DNA of 64,000 bases, taken from positions 868,001 to 932,000 of the forward strand of contig CAVWNC010000003.1 in NCBI GenBank assembly GCA_963756455.1, written 5' to 3'. The stretch comes from DASQPA01 sp963756455 (GTDB taxonomy: Bacteria; Acidobacteriota; Thermoanaerobaculia; Multivoradales; UBA5704). Positions 14,640 through 22,868 of the stretch are shown here, piece after piece. The translations under genes were made by a program, and so were the position numbers. The notes under the pieces were generated by a model. It did no database searches, was not told where the DNA came from, and was given only the letters and a program-made list of their open reading frames with translations. Each line of letters starts with the position of its first letter. Position 1 is the first letter of the stretch.

Positions 14640-16529
14640 ATGCGCCAGATTCTCCTGGTCGCCATGGGTGCGGTCGGAATCCTCGGGGGTGGGATTCCGT
14701 TCGCCGTCCACGCGCAGACCCCGCCGTCCAGCACCAGTACCACCGCCACCGCGGCGGACACCTCCGCCACCGCCACCGCCGCCACCGCTTCGACCCCGGC
14801 GTTCGACGAGACGATCGTCGTCTCGACGAGCCTCGCCCCCGAGACTCTCGACGAGGTCACTTCCTCGGTGATCGTCATCGACGCCCAGGAGATCGCGGCC
14901 CGCCAGGTCACGAACCTCTCCGACCTCCTCTCGACCGCCCCGGGGGTCACCCTCGTCCAGGCCGGGGGACCCGGCCAGCAAACCTCGCTCTTCACCCGCG
15001 GCACGAGCTCGGTCCAGACCCTTCTCCTGTGGAACGGAATGCAACTCAACGACCCCTACTTCGGCGGCGCCAACTGGCAGTTCCTGCCGACCGACGGGGT
15101 GTCGCGGGTCGAGGTCGTCCGCGGCCCGGAGAGCGCCGTCTACGGCAGCAACGCCCTGGGCGGGGTGATCCAGGTCCTCACCCAGCCGGGGAAAGGTGTC
15201 TCGCTCCGGCTCGAAGGCGGCAGCCACGACTACAAGCGGGGCGGCCTGACCGGCGGCTGGAACGTCGGCGAGGTCCAACTCGACCTCGCCGGCCACGTGC
15301 GACGCGGGGACGGCGAGATTCGGAACGACGCCTTCGACAGTGAGGATCTCCTGGCGCGCGCCCTGTGGACCCTGGCGCCGGGGGTGAGCCTGGGGGTGAT
15401 CGGCCGGGCCAACGATTCGAACACCGGTATCCCCTTCTCCGGCGACACCGAAACGCCGCACCGCCAGATCGCCTGGCAGGAGCGCGAGGTGGGAATCCCC
15501 TTCCGTCTCGACCGGAGCGACTTCTCGCTCGACGCCCTGGCCTCAAGGGTGGCCTTCGACAATTCCTACCGCGACCCCGACGATCCGTCCGGCTTCACCC
15601 GCTCGGACACCACCTCGGAGGCTCTCCGCGGGCGGGCCGTGGGGAACTGGCAGGCCCTCCCGGAGCTCAAGCTCTCCTTCGGCACCGAGGTCGAGCGCCT
15701 CCAGGTGACCGACGGTTCGAGCTTCGGCACCGACCTCTCCGGGGTCCACCAGAGAACCTGGGCGGTCTTCGGTCAGGCCGGGTACAGCGCCGGGCCGTTC
15801 CACGGCGACCTCGGGGTGCGGCGCGACGACAATGACGCCTATGGCGGCCAGACCAGCGTGAACGTCGGTGGGGTGGTCGCCTTGGGCGGCGGCTTCCGGC
15901 TCCACGCGAGCTACGGCGAGGCCTTCCGCGCTCCGGCGCTCGGCGAGCTCTACTTCCCCGGCAGCGGCAATCCCAACCTGCAGCCGGAGATCGGCAAGAG
16001 CTATGAGGTCGGCCTCGAACGGCAGGCGGGAGGATGGCGTTTCATCCTCACCGGCTTCTTGAACCGGCAGCACAACCTCATCGACTTCGACCCGGTGACC
16101 TTCCAGGAGGTCAACATTAGCCGGGCGAAAAGCAGCGGGATCGAGGGAGAGGTGGGGGTGCGGCGGGGTATCTGGAGCGCGCGCCTGAACGGCACGTATC
16201 TGGACACCGAGGACCAGTCGACCGGCCTCGCCCTCCTCCGCCGGCCGCGGGCGAGCGGCAACCTCGTCCTCACCGCCTCCCCGCGGCGCTTCACCGTCTC
16301 GCTGACCGAGCGGGTGGTGGGCGAACGGGCGGACCTCGATCCCGTTACCTTCGCCCGCAGCACCAATCCCGGCTACCAGCGGCTGGATCTCGCGGCGAGC
16401 TACCAGGCGCTCTCCTGGCTCGCTCCCTACGCGCGGATCGAGAACGTCGCCGACCGCGCCTATGCCGAGGCGCTCGGCTTCCCCGCCCCGGGACGGACCT
16501 GGATCGGCGGCGTGGCGGTCACCTTTTGA
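14640..16529 (+). CDS. btuB: TonB-dependent cobalamin receptor BtuB
   Basis: 629 residues. Signal peptide (about 1-26, ending VHAQ), a Thr/Ala-rich linker, a TonB-box-like FDETIVVSTS, then a plug domain (SSVIVIDAQEI, LSDLLSTAPGV, RVEVVRGPESAVYGSNALGG) and a 22-strand-type barrel ending in a terminal aromatic (VAVTF). The plug motif RGPESAVYGSNALGGVIQV is characteristic of BtuB-like receptors. The ATG at 14640 follows GGGAAAGGGAAG. Position behind a cobalamin riboswitch and before btuFDC supports cobalamin or cobinamide uptake across the outer membrane. Confidence 0.93.
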   Translation: MRQILLVAMGAVGILGGGIPFAVHAQTPPSSTSTTATAADTSATATAATASTPAFDETIVVSTSLAPETLDEVTSSVIVIDAQEIAARQVTNLSDLLSTAPGVTLVQAGGPGQQTSLFTRGTSSVQTLLLWNGMQLNDPYFGGANWQFLPTDGVSRVEVVRGPESAVYGSNALGGVIQVLTQPGKGVSLRLEGGSHDYKRGGLTGGWNVGEVQLDLAGHVRRGDGEIRNDAFDSEDLLARALWTLAPGVSLGVIGRANDSNTGIPFSGDTETPHRQIAWQEREVGIPFRLDRSDFSLDALASRVAFDNSYRDPDDPSGFTRSDTTSEALRGRAVGNWQALPELKLSFGTEVERLQVTDGSSFGTDLSGVHQRTWAVFGQAGYSAGPFHGDLGVRRDDNDAYGGQTSVNVGGVVALGGGFRLHASYGEAFRAPALGELYFPGSGNPNLQPEIGKSYEVGLERQAGGWRFILTGFLNRQHNLIDFDPVTFQEVNISRAKSSGIEGEVGVRRGIWSARLNGTYLDTEDQSTGLALLRRPRASGNLVLTASPRRFTVSLTERVVGERADLDPVTFARSTNPGYQRLDLAASYQALSWLAPYARIENVADRAYAEALGFPAPGRTWIGGVAVTF

Positions 16530-17509
16530 GACGGCCCGGAGCGCGCGCCTCGGCGGTCCTTGCGCTCCTGCCGTTTTTTCTTCTCGTCGGTATCGCCGCG
16601 ATCGCCGCGGGCGCCGCGGGCTGCCGGAACGAGCCCGCGGCATCCCACATCCCGCAGCGGATCATCTCGCTCGCCCCCAGCCTCACCGAGACTCTCTTCG
16701 CCCTCGGCCTCGGTCCCCGCGTCGTCGGGGTGGGCGATTATGATCATTTCCCCCCCGAGGCGCGCTCCCGGCCGCACCTCGGGGGGCTGTTCAACCCCAA
16801 CCTCGAACGGATGGTCGCCCTGAAACCCGACCTCGCCGTCCTCCTTCCCAGTCAAAACGACCTGGGAGACAAGCTCGGGCGGTTGGGGATCGCCTCGCTC
16901 GTCGTCCGCAACGAGAGCCTGGCGGACGTCGAGAACGGCTTCCGGACGATCGGCGACCGCTGTGGGGTCGCGGAGACCGGCCGCCGGCTCGCCGCCGACC
17001 TCCACCGGGATCTCGCTCCCCGGTCCCCTTTGAAGCCCGGAGAGAAGCCCGGAGAGAAACCCGGGGAGAAGCCGCTCCGGGTGGTCCTCTCGGTGGGGCG
17101 GCAGCCGGGACGGCTGACCGATCTCCTGGTGGCGGGCCCCGGAACGTTCTACGATGAGCTCTTGAGCCGCCTGGGAGCCCAAAACGCCTTCGCCGACGCC
17201 CCGGTCCGCTACCCGCAGGTGGCGCTCGAAGAGGTGCTGACCCGCCGGCCGGACGTCATCCTGGAGATCCGCGAGGATCTGCCGTCGCCCGCGGTCGCCC
17301 GCCAGCTGACTTCCGACTGGTGGGGCCTGCCCCAGCTCCAGGCCGCAAGCCGGGCGCGGGTCTTCGTCCTCGCCGGGGACTATGTCGTCGTCCCCGGGCC
17401 GCGCCTGCCGCGGCTCTACCGCGAGATGGGGGCGATTCTGGATGCCGCCAATGCCGCCAATACCGCCGGTCCCGCCCGCTCGAACGTTGACGTCGGCCAG
17501 ACTCGATGA
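16526..17509 (+). CDS. btuF: Cobalamin-binding periplasmic lipoprotein BtuF
   Basis: 327 residues. TTG start overlapping the btuB stop by 4 bases. Hydrophobic signal and lipobox AAGC with acylated C33. The periplasmic-binding domain of the BtuF/FhuD helical-backbone type shows RIISLAPSLTETLFALGLG, VGVGDYDHFPPEA, LVASPSQ-like VLLPSQND, and ALEEVLTRRPDVILE. A tandem 12-base repeat (about 17033-17072) encodes three PGEK units in the linker between lobes, and a 9-base repeat (17442-17467) extends the C terminus with AANAANTA. It delivers cobalamin to BtuCD. Confidence 0.9.
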   Translation: MRRPGARASAVLALLPFFLLVGIAAIAAGAAGCRNEPAASHIPQRIISLAPSLTETLFALGLGPRVVGVGDYDHFPPEARSRPHLGGLFNPNLERMVALKPDLAVLLPSQNDLGDKLGRLGIASLVVRNESLADVENGFRTIGDRCGVAETGRRLAADLHRDLAPRSPLKPGEKPGEKPGEKPLRVVLSVGRQPGRLTDLLVAGPGTFYDELLSRLGAQNAFADAPVRYPQVALEEVLTRRPDVILEIREDLPSPAVARQLTSDWWGLPQLQAASRARVFVLAGDYVVVPGPRLPRLYREMGAILDAANAANTAGPARSNVDVGQTR

Positions 17510-18294
17510 CCGGTGCCCCCCTCCTCTCTGTCCGCGGCATCACCTGGCAGACGGGGACGCGGACGATCCTCGGCCCGCTCGACCTCGAGGTCTTCGCCGG
17601 CGAGTGCCTGATGGTCGTGGGGCCGAACGGAGCGGGGAAGACCACCCTCCTGCGGCTCCTGACCGGCCTCCTGGCACCGGCCGCGGGGGAGATCTTCTAT
17701 CTCGACCGTCCCCTGGGGAGCCTGCCGCGGCGGGAACGGGCGCGCCACATCGCCTACGTTCCCCAGGTGCGGCCGGCCTCGGTGCCGCTCACGGTCTTCG
17801 AGGTCGTGCTCCTCGGGCGCTATCCTCACCTCTCGCCGCTCCAGCTGGCGCCGCGGGCGACGGACTTCGCCGCCGCCGAGGAGGCCCTCGCGGTCGGCGG
17901 CATCGCCGACCTTCGCGACCGGCCGATCGACCAGCTGTCGGGGGGCGAGCGGCAGGCGGTCTACATCGCCGCCGCCCTGGCGCAGGAGGCCGAGATGCTG
18001 GTGCTCGATGAGCCGACGACCCACCTGGACGCTCGCCACCAGCGCGAGGTGGCGGCGCTCCTCGTCAAGCTCAAGGGAGAGGCGGGGCGGACGGTCGTCG
18101 CCGCCACCCATGACTTGAACCTCGCCTCGCTCCTGGGCGATCGCCTCCTCGCCCTCGCGGGCGGGCGGGTCCTCGCCGTGGGAAGTCCGGCCGAGATCCT
18201 CCGCCCGGATCTCCTGCGGACCCTCTTCGGCACCCGCTTCGAGGTCGTCCGCGGCGGCGAGCGTCCGGTCACCCTTCTAGAGCTTGCGCCGTGA
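17506..18294 (+). CDS. btuD: Cobalamin ABC transporter ATP-binding protein BtuD
   Basis: 262 residues. ATG overlaps the btuF stop (ATGA). Walker A GPNGAGKTT (about 41-49), Q-loop region VPQVRP, the long VPLTVFEVVLLGRYPHL segment typical of FepC/BtuD proteins, signature LSGGERQ (about 144-150), Walker B LVLDEPTTHLD and switch histidine in ATHDLN. It powers cobalamin import with BtuC. Siderophore-type ATPases share the same motifs, but the riboswitch fixes the assignment. Confidence 0.92.
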   Translation: MTGAPLLSVRGITWQTGTRTILGPLDLEVFAGECLMVVGPNGAGKTTLLRLLTGLLAPAAGEIFYLDRPLGSLPRRERARHIAYVPQVRPASVPLTVFEVVLLGRYPHLSPLQLAPRATDFAAAEEALAVGGIADLRDRPIDQLSGGERQAVYIAAALAQEAEMLVLDEPTTHLDARHQREVAALLVKLKGEAGRTVVAATHDLNLASLLGDRLLALAGGRVLAVGSPAEILRPDLLRTLFGTRFEVVRGGERPVTLLELAP

Positions 18295-19289
18295 GTCTGC
18301 CGCCTTCGTCCCACCGCCGGGCCTTCGCCCTGACCGGTCTGGCCCTCTTCTGGATCGCCGTGGTCCTCGGGGCGCCGCTCGTCGGCAGCCACGCCGGGCT
18401 CGCCCACGAGTTGCTGAGGGGAGACCCCATGGCGTCGGCGATCTTCTGGCAGCTCCGCCTGCCGCGGGTGCTCCTCGCCCTCCTGGCAGGCGGCGGTCTC
18501 GCGGTCTCGGGGCTCGGCTTCCAGACCCTCTTCCGAAACCCGCTCGCCGAGCCCTACACCCTGGGAGTCGCGAGCGGCGCGGCGCTCGGGGCGGTCCTCG
18601 CCCTCCGGCTGACCGAGGGGCACCCGCTCTTCGGCCTCCCCGCGGTCACCCTCTTCGCCTTCGCGGGTGCCCTGGCGGCGACCGGCCTCGTCGTCGGCCT
18701 GGGGGGGAGGCGCCAGGGGGAGGAGACCGGGACCCTGCTGCTCGCCGGCATCGCCGTCTCCCTCTCCTGCTCGGCGCTCATCCTCTTCGTCCAGTACCTC
18801 TCCGACTCGACCCAGACCTTCCGTATGGTGCGCTGGATGATGGGGGGGCTCTCGGTCGCCGGCTACCGCGAGGTGCTCTGGCTCCTTCCCTGGGTGCTCG
18901 GGGGGAGCGCCTTTCTCCTCCTGCGGCGCTGGGATCTGAATCTCCTCCTGACCGGCGAGGAGATGGCGGCGAGCCGCGGGGTCGATCTCGGCCGGCTGCG
19001 CCTGGAGATCCTCCTCGTCACCTCGCTCATGATCGGCGCCATGGTCGCCATGGCCGGGCCGATCGGCTTCGTGGGCCTGATGGTCCCCCACATGCTCCGC
19101 CGCACCGTGGGGCAGGACCACCTGATCCTCGCCCCCGCCTGTCTCTTGGGCGGCGGCGCCTTTCTGGCCCTTTGCGACGCCGGGGCGCGGGTGGTGATGG
19201 CCCCCGCCGAGCTGCCGGTCGGGGTGCTCACCGCGCTCCTCGGGGGGCCGTTCTTCCTCTGGCTTCTGCTCCTGCGCAAGCGGGGCTGA
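18291..19289 (+). CDS. btuC: Cobalamin ABC transporter permease BtuC (FecCD family)
   Basis: 332 residues with about ten membrane helices. GTG start overlaps the btuD stop (GTGA). Family motifs: WQLRLPRVLLALLAGGGLAV (about 44-63), FQTLFRNPLAEPYTLGVASG, WMMGGL, and the coupling region GPIGFVGLMVPHMLR (about 250-264) before AG-rich last helices. It forms the membrane channel with BtuD. A hairpin at 19293 ends the operon. Confidence 0.92.
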   Translation: MSLPPSSHRRAFALTGLALFWIAVVLGAPLVGSHAGLAHELLRGDPMASAIFWQLRLPRVLLALLAGGGLAVSGLGFQTLFRNPLAEPYTLGVASGAALGAVLALRLTEGHPLFGLPAVTLFAFAGALAATGLVVGLGGRRQGEETGTLLLAGIAVSLSCSALILFVQYLSDSTQTFRMVRWMMGGLSVAGYREVLWLLPWVLGGSAFLLLRRWDLNLLLTGEEMAASRGVDLGRLRLEILLVTSLMIGAMVAMAGPIGFVGLMVPHMLRRTVGQDHLILAPACLLGGGAFLALCDAGARVVMAPAELPVGVLTALLGGPFFLWLLLLRKRG

Positions 19290-19292
19290 CGA

Positions 19293-19315
19293 AGCGGGGG
19301 CGAGAAGCCCCCGCT
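19293..19315 (+). terminator. Terminator hairpin of the btu operon
   Basis: AGCGGGGGC and GCCCCCGCT form a perfect 9-bp GC-rich stem with a 5-base loop, starting 4 bases after the btuC stop. No T-run follows. It lies between btuC and the convergent DUF4097 gene and may serve both. Confidence 0.5.
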
Positions 19316-19343
19316 GTGAGGCGTCGAGGGTCGGCGGGATTCC

Positions 19344-20189
19344 CTACCGCTGGCTCACGATCTCGATGGCGCCGTTGGTCGAGGCCAGGTGGAGGCGGCC
19401 GCCGCCGCCGTTGACGTCGCCGTCCAGGTGGTGCTTGCTCGACTTGCCATGCAGGACCGGCAGGTCGGTCGAGACGCCGCCGTTGGTCGTGCTGGCGGAG
19501 ATCGAGGCCTGGATGTCGCGCGGCACCTTCAAGGTGATGTGGCCGTTGGTGGTCTCGAAGCTCATGTCCCCTCCCCGGTCCACCTGCTTCAAAGCGATCT
19601 CGATGCTGCCGTTGGTGGTCGCGGCGACGACCGTGCCGGCCGTGTCGGAGGCGGAGATGGCGCCGTTGGTCGAGCCCAGCCGGATCTTCCCGTGGACGCC
19701 CGAGACGTCGACCGCGCCGTTGGTGGTTTCGGCCCGGAGGTCGCCCCCGGTGCCGTTCACGTCGACCGCGCCGTTGACGGTCTCGATGTCCACCTTGAGA
19801 TTTCTCGGCACCTCGATCTTGTAGGCGACCGAGCCGACGCCGCCGTTGCCCGCCAGCAGGCTCAGGAGCCCGCCGCCCTTCTCCTGCGGGAAACGGGTGT
19901 CGATCCGCAGCTCGCCGGGCTTGACGGTGACGTCGATCCGGAGCGCGGCCAGCCGCCGTTTGCCGTCCTCTTCGTTCGCGGCCCGGATCCGTTTTTCGGC
20001 CACGATGTGAACCTCATTCTTATCCCAGGCGGTCACCGAGACGGGGCCGTTCACGTCTCTCAGGGTGAACGCCCCGCCCGCCTGGAGGGGATAGGTATGC
20101 TCGAAATGTTCTTTATAGATCTCGGCCGCGGCCTGGGAGGCCACCATGCCGGCCAGGGCCAATCCAAGGACGAAGGTCATCTTTCTCAT
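19344..20189 (-). CDS. DUF4097-family secreted beta-strand repeat protein
   Basis: 281 residues from ATG 20189. Signal peptide MTFVLGLALAGMVASQAAA. The body is a ladder of short repeats built on T/S-T-N-G-A/S/H (VNGAV, TTNGAV, STNGAI, TTNGSI, TTNGHI, TTNGGV, STNGAI), the DUF4097 adhesin-like right-handed beta-helix signature. Such proteins are exported and often act as envelope or putative adhesin components; no function is proved. It is divergent from the ATPase gene at 20297. Confidence 0.85.
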   Translation of the reverse strand: MRKMTFVLGLALAGMVASQAAAEIYKEHFEHTYPLQAGGAFTLRDVNGPVSVTAWDKNEVHIVAEKRIRAANEEDGKRRLAALRIDVTVKPGELRIDTRFPQEKGGGLLSLLAGNGGVGSVAYKIEVPRNLKVDIETVNGAVDVNGTGGDLRAETTNGAVDVSGVHGKIRLGSTNGAISASDTAGTVVAATTNGSIEIALKQVDRGGDMSFETTNGHITLKVPRDIQASISASTTNGGVSTDLPVLHGKSSKHHLDGDVNGGGGRLHLASTNGAIEIVSQR

Positions 20190-20296
20190 CGGTCTCTCCT
20201 CCATGTCATCTTTCCCTACGAAGGAAGGAGGAGAAAAGTTCCGCGGCACTGATTTTGCCTCGCCGGTATAGGCTGAAGACGACGAGGGAGGTACCT

Positions 20297-21910
20297 GTGC
20301 CCGAGCCCGAGAGGCAGCTGACCGACGACCTGGAGCTCCTGCTGGCGGTGATGCCGCCCGAGGTCCAGCGGGCGCTCGCGGCGCGCGAGGGCGCGGAGCC
20401 GTTGATCGAGGTGGTGCTCGACCTCGGCCGGTTGCCCGAGGCCCGCCTCCCCGCTCGTGGTCTCGACCTGAGCGCGGAGCCGGTGACGCGCGAGGACATC
20501 GCCCACGTCGTCGATCGGGTGGGCCGCTTCGGCAAGGACAACCGGGCGGGGATCGAGCGCACCCTCCACCGTATCTCGGCGATGCGGAACCGGTTGGGGG
20601 ACGTCGTCGGTCTCACCTGCCGGGTGGGACGGGCGGTCTTCGGCACCGTCGACATCCTTAGAGACGTCATCGAGCGCGGCCGCTCCATCCTCCTCCTCGG
20701 CCGGCCGGGGGTGGGGAAGACGACGCTGCTCCGCGAGGCGGCGCGGGTGCTCGCCGATGAGCTGGGCAAAAGAGTGATCGTCGTCGACACCTCGAACGAG
20801 ATCGCGGGCGACGGCGATATCCCCCACCCCGGCATCGGCCGCGCCCGCCGCATGCAGGTCCCCTCGCCCGACCTCCAGCACGCGGTGATGATCGAGGCGG
20901 TCGAGAACCACATGCCGGAGGTCATCGTCATCGACGAGATCGGCACCGCGGCCGAGGCCCTGGCGGCGCGGACGATCGCCGAGCGCGGCGTCCAGCTGAT
21001 CGCGACCGCCCACGGCAACACGCTCGAAAACCTCCTCCAGAACCCCACCCTCTCGGATCTCGTGGGGGGCATCCAGGCAGTCACCCTGTCCGACGAAGAG
21101 GCGCGGCGGCGGGGAACCCAGAAGACCGTCCTCGAACGGAAGGCGCCCCCCACCTTCGACGTCGTCATCGAGATCCAGGACAAGGACACGCTCGCCGTCC
21201 ACCACGACGTGGCCGAGGTCGTCGACCGCTTCCTCCGCGAGATTCCGCCACGGCCCGAGGTGCGGGTGCGGACACCCGACGGCGGGGTGGAAATCCGCCA
21301 GCCGGCGCAGGCCGCGCAGGCCGTGGACGCTTCGAAGGCGCGGCGGGCGGAGCCGGAAGGACCCTGGCGGCTGATCCCGGCGGGCACCGGGCGCCGGCCC
21401 GAGGAGGGGGGCGGTGGGCGCGAGCCGCTCCATCGCCCGCGCGGCAAGACGGTGCGGATCTTCCCCTACGCCGTCTCGCGGGACAAGCTGGAGCGCGCCA
21501 TCCGCAAGTTCCGCCTGCCGGCCTATCTGGTCGAGGACCCCGACGAGGCCGACCTCGTCCTCACGCTCAAATCCCAGGAGCGGCGCCAGCCGAGAAAGCT
21601 GCGCGACGTCGTGGCGAGGGGGGTCCCCCTCTACGTCGTCAAGGGCAACACGGTCACCCAGATGGAGAACTTCCTCCGCGGCGCCTTCTCGGTGGGCGAC
21701 TACCTGGCGGGCGACGAGGCGGCCCTCCGCGAGGTCGAGGACGGCGTCGAGGAGGTTCTGGAGCAGGGGCACCCGGTCGAGCTCTCGCCGCAGAGCAACT
21801 ACCTGCGCCGGCTCCAGCACCAGATCGTCGAACGTCAGGGCCTCACCTCGGAGAGCAAGGGAGAAGAGCCCTACCGGCGGGTGGTGATCTACCCGCCGTC
21901 GAGCCCTTAG
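20297..21910 (+). CDS. Ycf45/SpoIIIAA-like AAA ATPase with C-terminal R3H domain
   Basis: 537 residues. I chose GTG 20297, preceded by GAGGGAGGT (20284-20292), over an upstream TTG at 20255. Order: N-terminal helical domain, SpoIIIAA-type ATPase with Walker A GRPGVGKT (135-142), VVDTSNEIAGDGD, Walker B VIVIDEIG (209-216) and TAHGNTLENLL, an acidic/proline linker, then KTVRIFPYAVSRDKLERAI and a single-stranded nucleic-acid-binding R3H module (R-x3-H in RRLQH near residue 500). The same layout is found in cyanobacterial and plastid Ycf45 proteins. Its cellular role is unresolved; nucleic-acid binding is inferred from R3H. Confidence 0.85.
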   Translation: MPEPERQLTDDLELLLAVMPPEVQRALAAREGAEPLIEVVLDLGRLPEARLPARGLDLSAEPVTREDIAHVVDRVGRFGKDNRAGIERTLHRISAMRNRLGDVVGLTCRVGRAVFGTVDILRDVIERGRSILLLGRPGVGKTTLLREAARVLADELGKRVIVVDTSNEIAGDGDIPHPGIGRARRMQVPSPDLQHAVMIEAVENHMPEVIVIDEIGTAAEALAARTIAERGVQLIATAHGNTLENLLQNPTLSDLVGGIQAVTLSDEEARRRGTQKTVLERKAPPTFDVVIEIQDKDTLAVHHDVAEVVDRFLREIPPRPEVRVRTPDGGVEIRQPAQAAQAVDASKARRAEPEGPWRLIPAGTGRRPEEGGGGREPLHRPRGKTVRIFPYAVSRDKLERAIRKFRLPAYLVEDPDEADLVLTLKSQERRQPRKLRDVVARGVPLYVVKGNTVTQMENFLRGAFSVGDYLAGDEAALREVEDGVEEVLEQGHPVELSPQSNYLRRLQHQIVERQGLTSESKGEEPYRRVVIYPPSSP

Positions 21911-21948
21911 AGCCTGACAGAACCCGCCTTCCCGAGCCTTAAGACCCC

Positions 21949-22656
21949 TTACGGCAACACGTGCGTCAGGTCCCGGCTCAGGCGGTTGCAGGCTTGCAGC
22001 GGCCGCGCCGGGTCGGGGTGCTTGAGCGCCGCCAGCTGGATCTCGCTGACGACGAAGTCACAGCCCAGCCGGAAGCTCCACTGCGCCGGCGGCTTGCACT
22101 CGTTCGGGGACTGGTCTTCATTGGTGGTCGAGCCCGACCACTCGGCCAGAGGCCGGCCCGTGGGCGGCACGATCGGCATCTCCCGGCGATCCGGGATGAC
22201 TTTGGCACTCCAGCCGAGCACCACGAACGGCCCCTCCTCGCAGCACTCGAGGGTGACGGGATCGCAGTTGCCGGCGCGGACCTTCGACGCGTAGACGGTG
22301 TGGATCTCGACCCTGTCCCCGGGCTCGGGTTTGGCTACCGCGCCGGCCTTCTCGGACCGCCGCACCTCGCCCGGGCACCCCTGCGTGTTCTCGATCGGAA
22401 AGTGATAGTGCTGGCCGCAGCGCTGGAGCGTCTGGGGAGCGCAGTCCGGGCGGGCCCGGTACTGCAACGTCTGGGCAGGGGCGGTCCAGTCGACGATCGA
22501 CTGACGCGAGGTCTGGTCGTAGGGCGAGGGAGTCGTTTGCGGATTGAGGCTGCGCGGCGATTGAGGATTGGGACAGTTGGGCTGCTGGGCGGCGCCAGCC
22601 GCCGCCATAGCCAGCAGCAGGACGGCGCTCGCGACGGCGGTCTTCAGGATGGTCAT
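21949..22656 (-). CDS. Delta-class carbonic anhydrase-like secreted protein
   Basis: 235 residues. Signal peptide (about 1-23, ending AGAAQ). The mature protein matches the bacterial delta-class carbonic anhydrase layout: NPQSPRSL near the start, CGQHYHFPIEN with an HxH pair (H83, H85), GDRVEIHTVYA with a third His (H119), GSTTNED and QWSFRLGCDFV. In delta-class enzymes three histidines in this arrangement bind Zn. Many Cys (about ten) suggest disulphides in the periplasm. The predicted reaction is CO2 hydration. The assignment is from remembered family patterns, not a search. Confidence 0.7.
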   Translation of the reverse strand: MTILKTAVASAVLLLAMAAAGAAQQPNCPNPQSPRSLNPQTTPSPYDQTSRQSIVDWTAPAQTLQYRARPDCAPQTLQRCGQHYHFPIENTQGCPGEVRRSEKAGAVAKPEPGDRVEIHTVYASKVRAGNCDPVTLECCEEGPFVVLGWSAKVIPDRREMPIVPPTGRPLAEWSGSTTNEDQSPNECKPPAQWSFRLGCDFVVSEIQLAALKHPDPARPLQACNRLSRDLTHVLP

Positions 22657-22854
22657 TGGTTTCCTCTCCTCCAGACGGGTACGCGTGAATTTCAACAGAG
22701 TGAGAGAGCATTCTGATGCACGGAAAGAGTATTCAGCAAGATCGTACGACAACCCGCTCTCCTGTAGACTCGGCACGATTCGTGCTTCTTACTCCTCGGC
22801 ACAGCCCGATCCCGATCGGGGATTCTCTCTCTTCCCAACTCCGTAGCTGTCGCG

Positions 22855-22868
22855 AGGTGAATTCACCT
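22855..22868. promoter_or_regulatory. 14-bp perfect palindrome abutting the DUF6600 start codon
   Basis: AGGTGAATTCACCT is its own reverse complement and ends at the base before ATG 22869. Its left half holds the only Shine-Dalgarno-like AGGTG. It could be a protein operator or a site where ribosome access is controlled. Confidence 0.45.

Noticed and set aside
17033..17072. Tandem 12-base repeats as a CRISPR or regulatory array
   Set aside because: Only about three units with no spacers and in frame inside btuF; it is a linker repeat.
20216..21820. A 534-codon minus-strand frame across the AAA-R3H gene
   Set aside because: No recognisable motif and codon pattern mirrors the plus-strand ATPase with Walker motifs.
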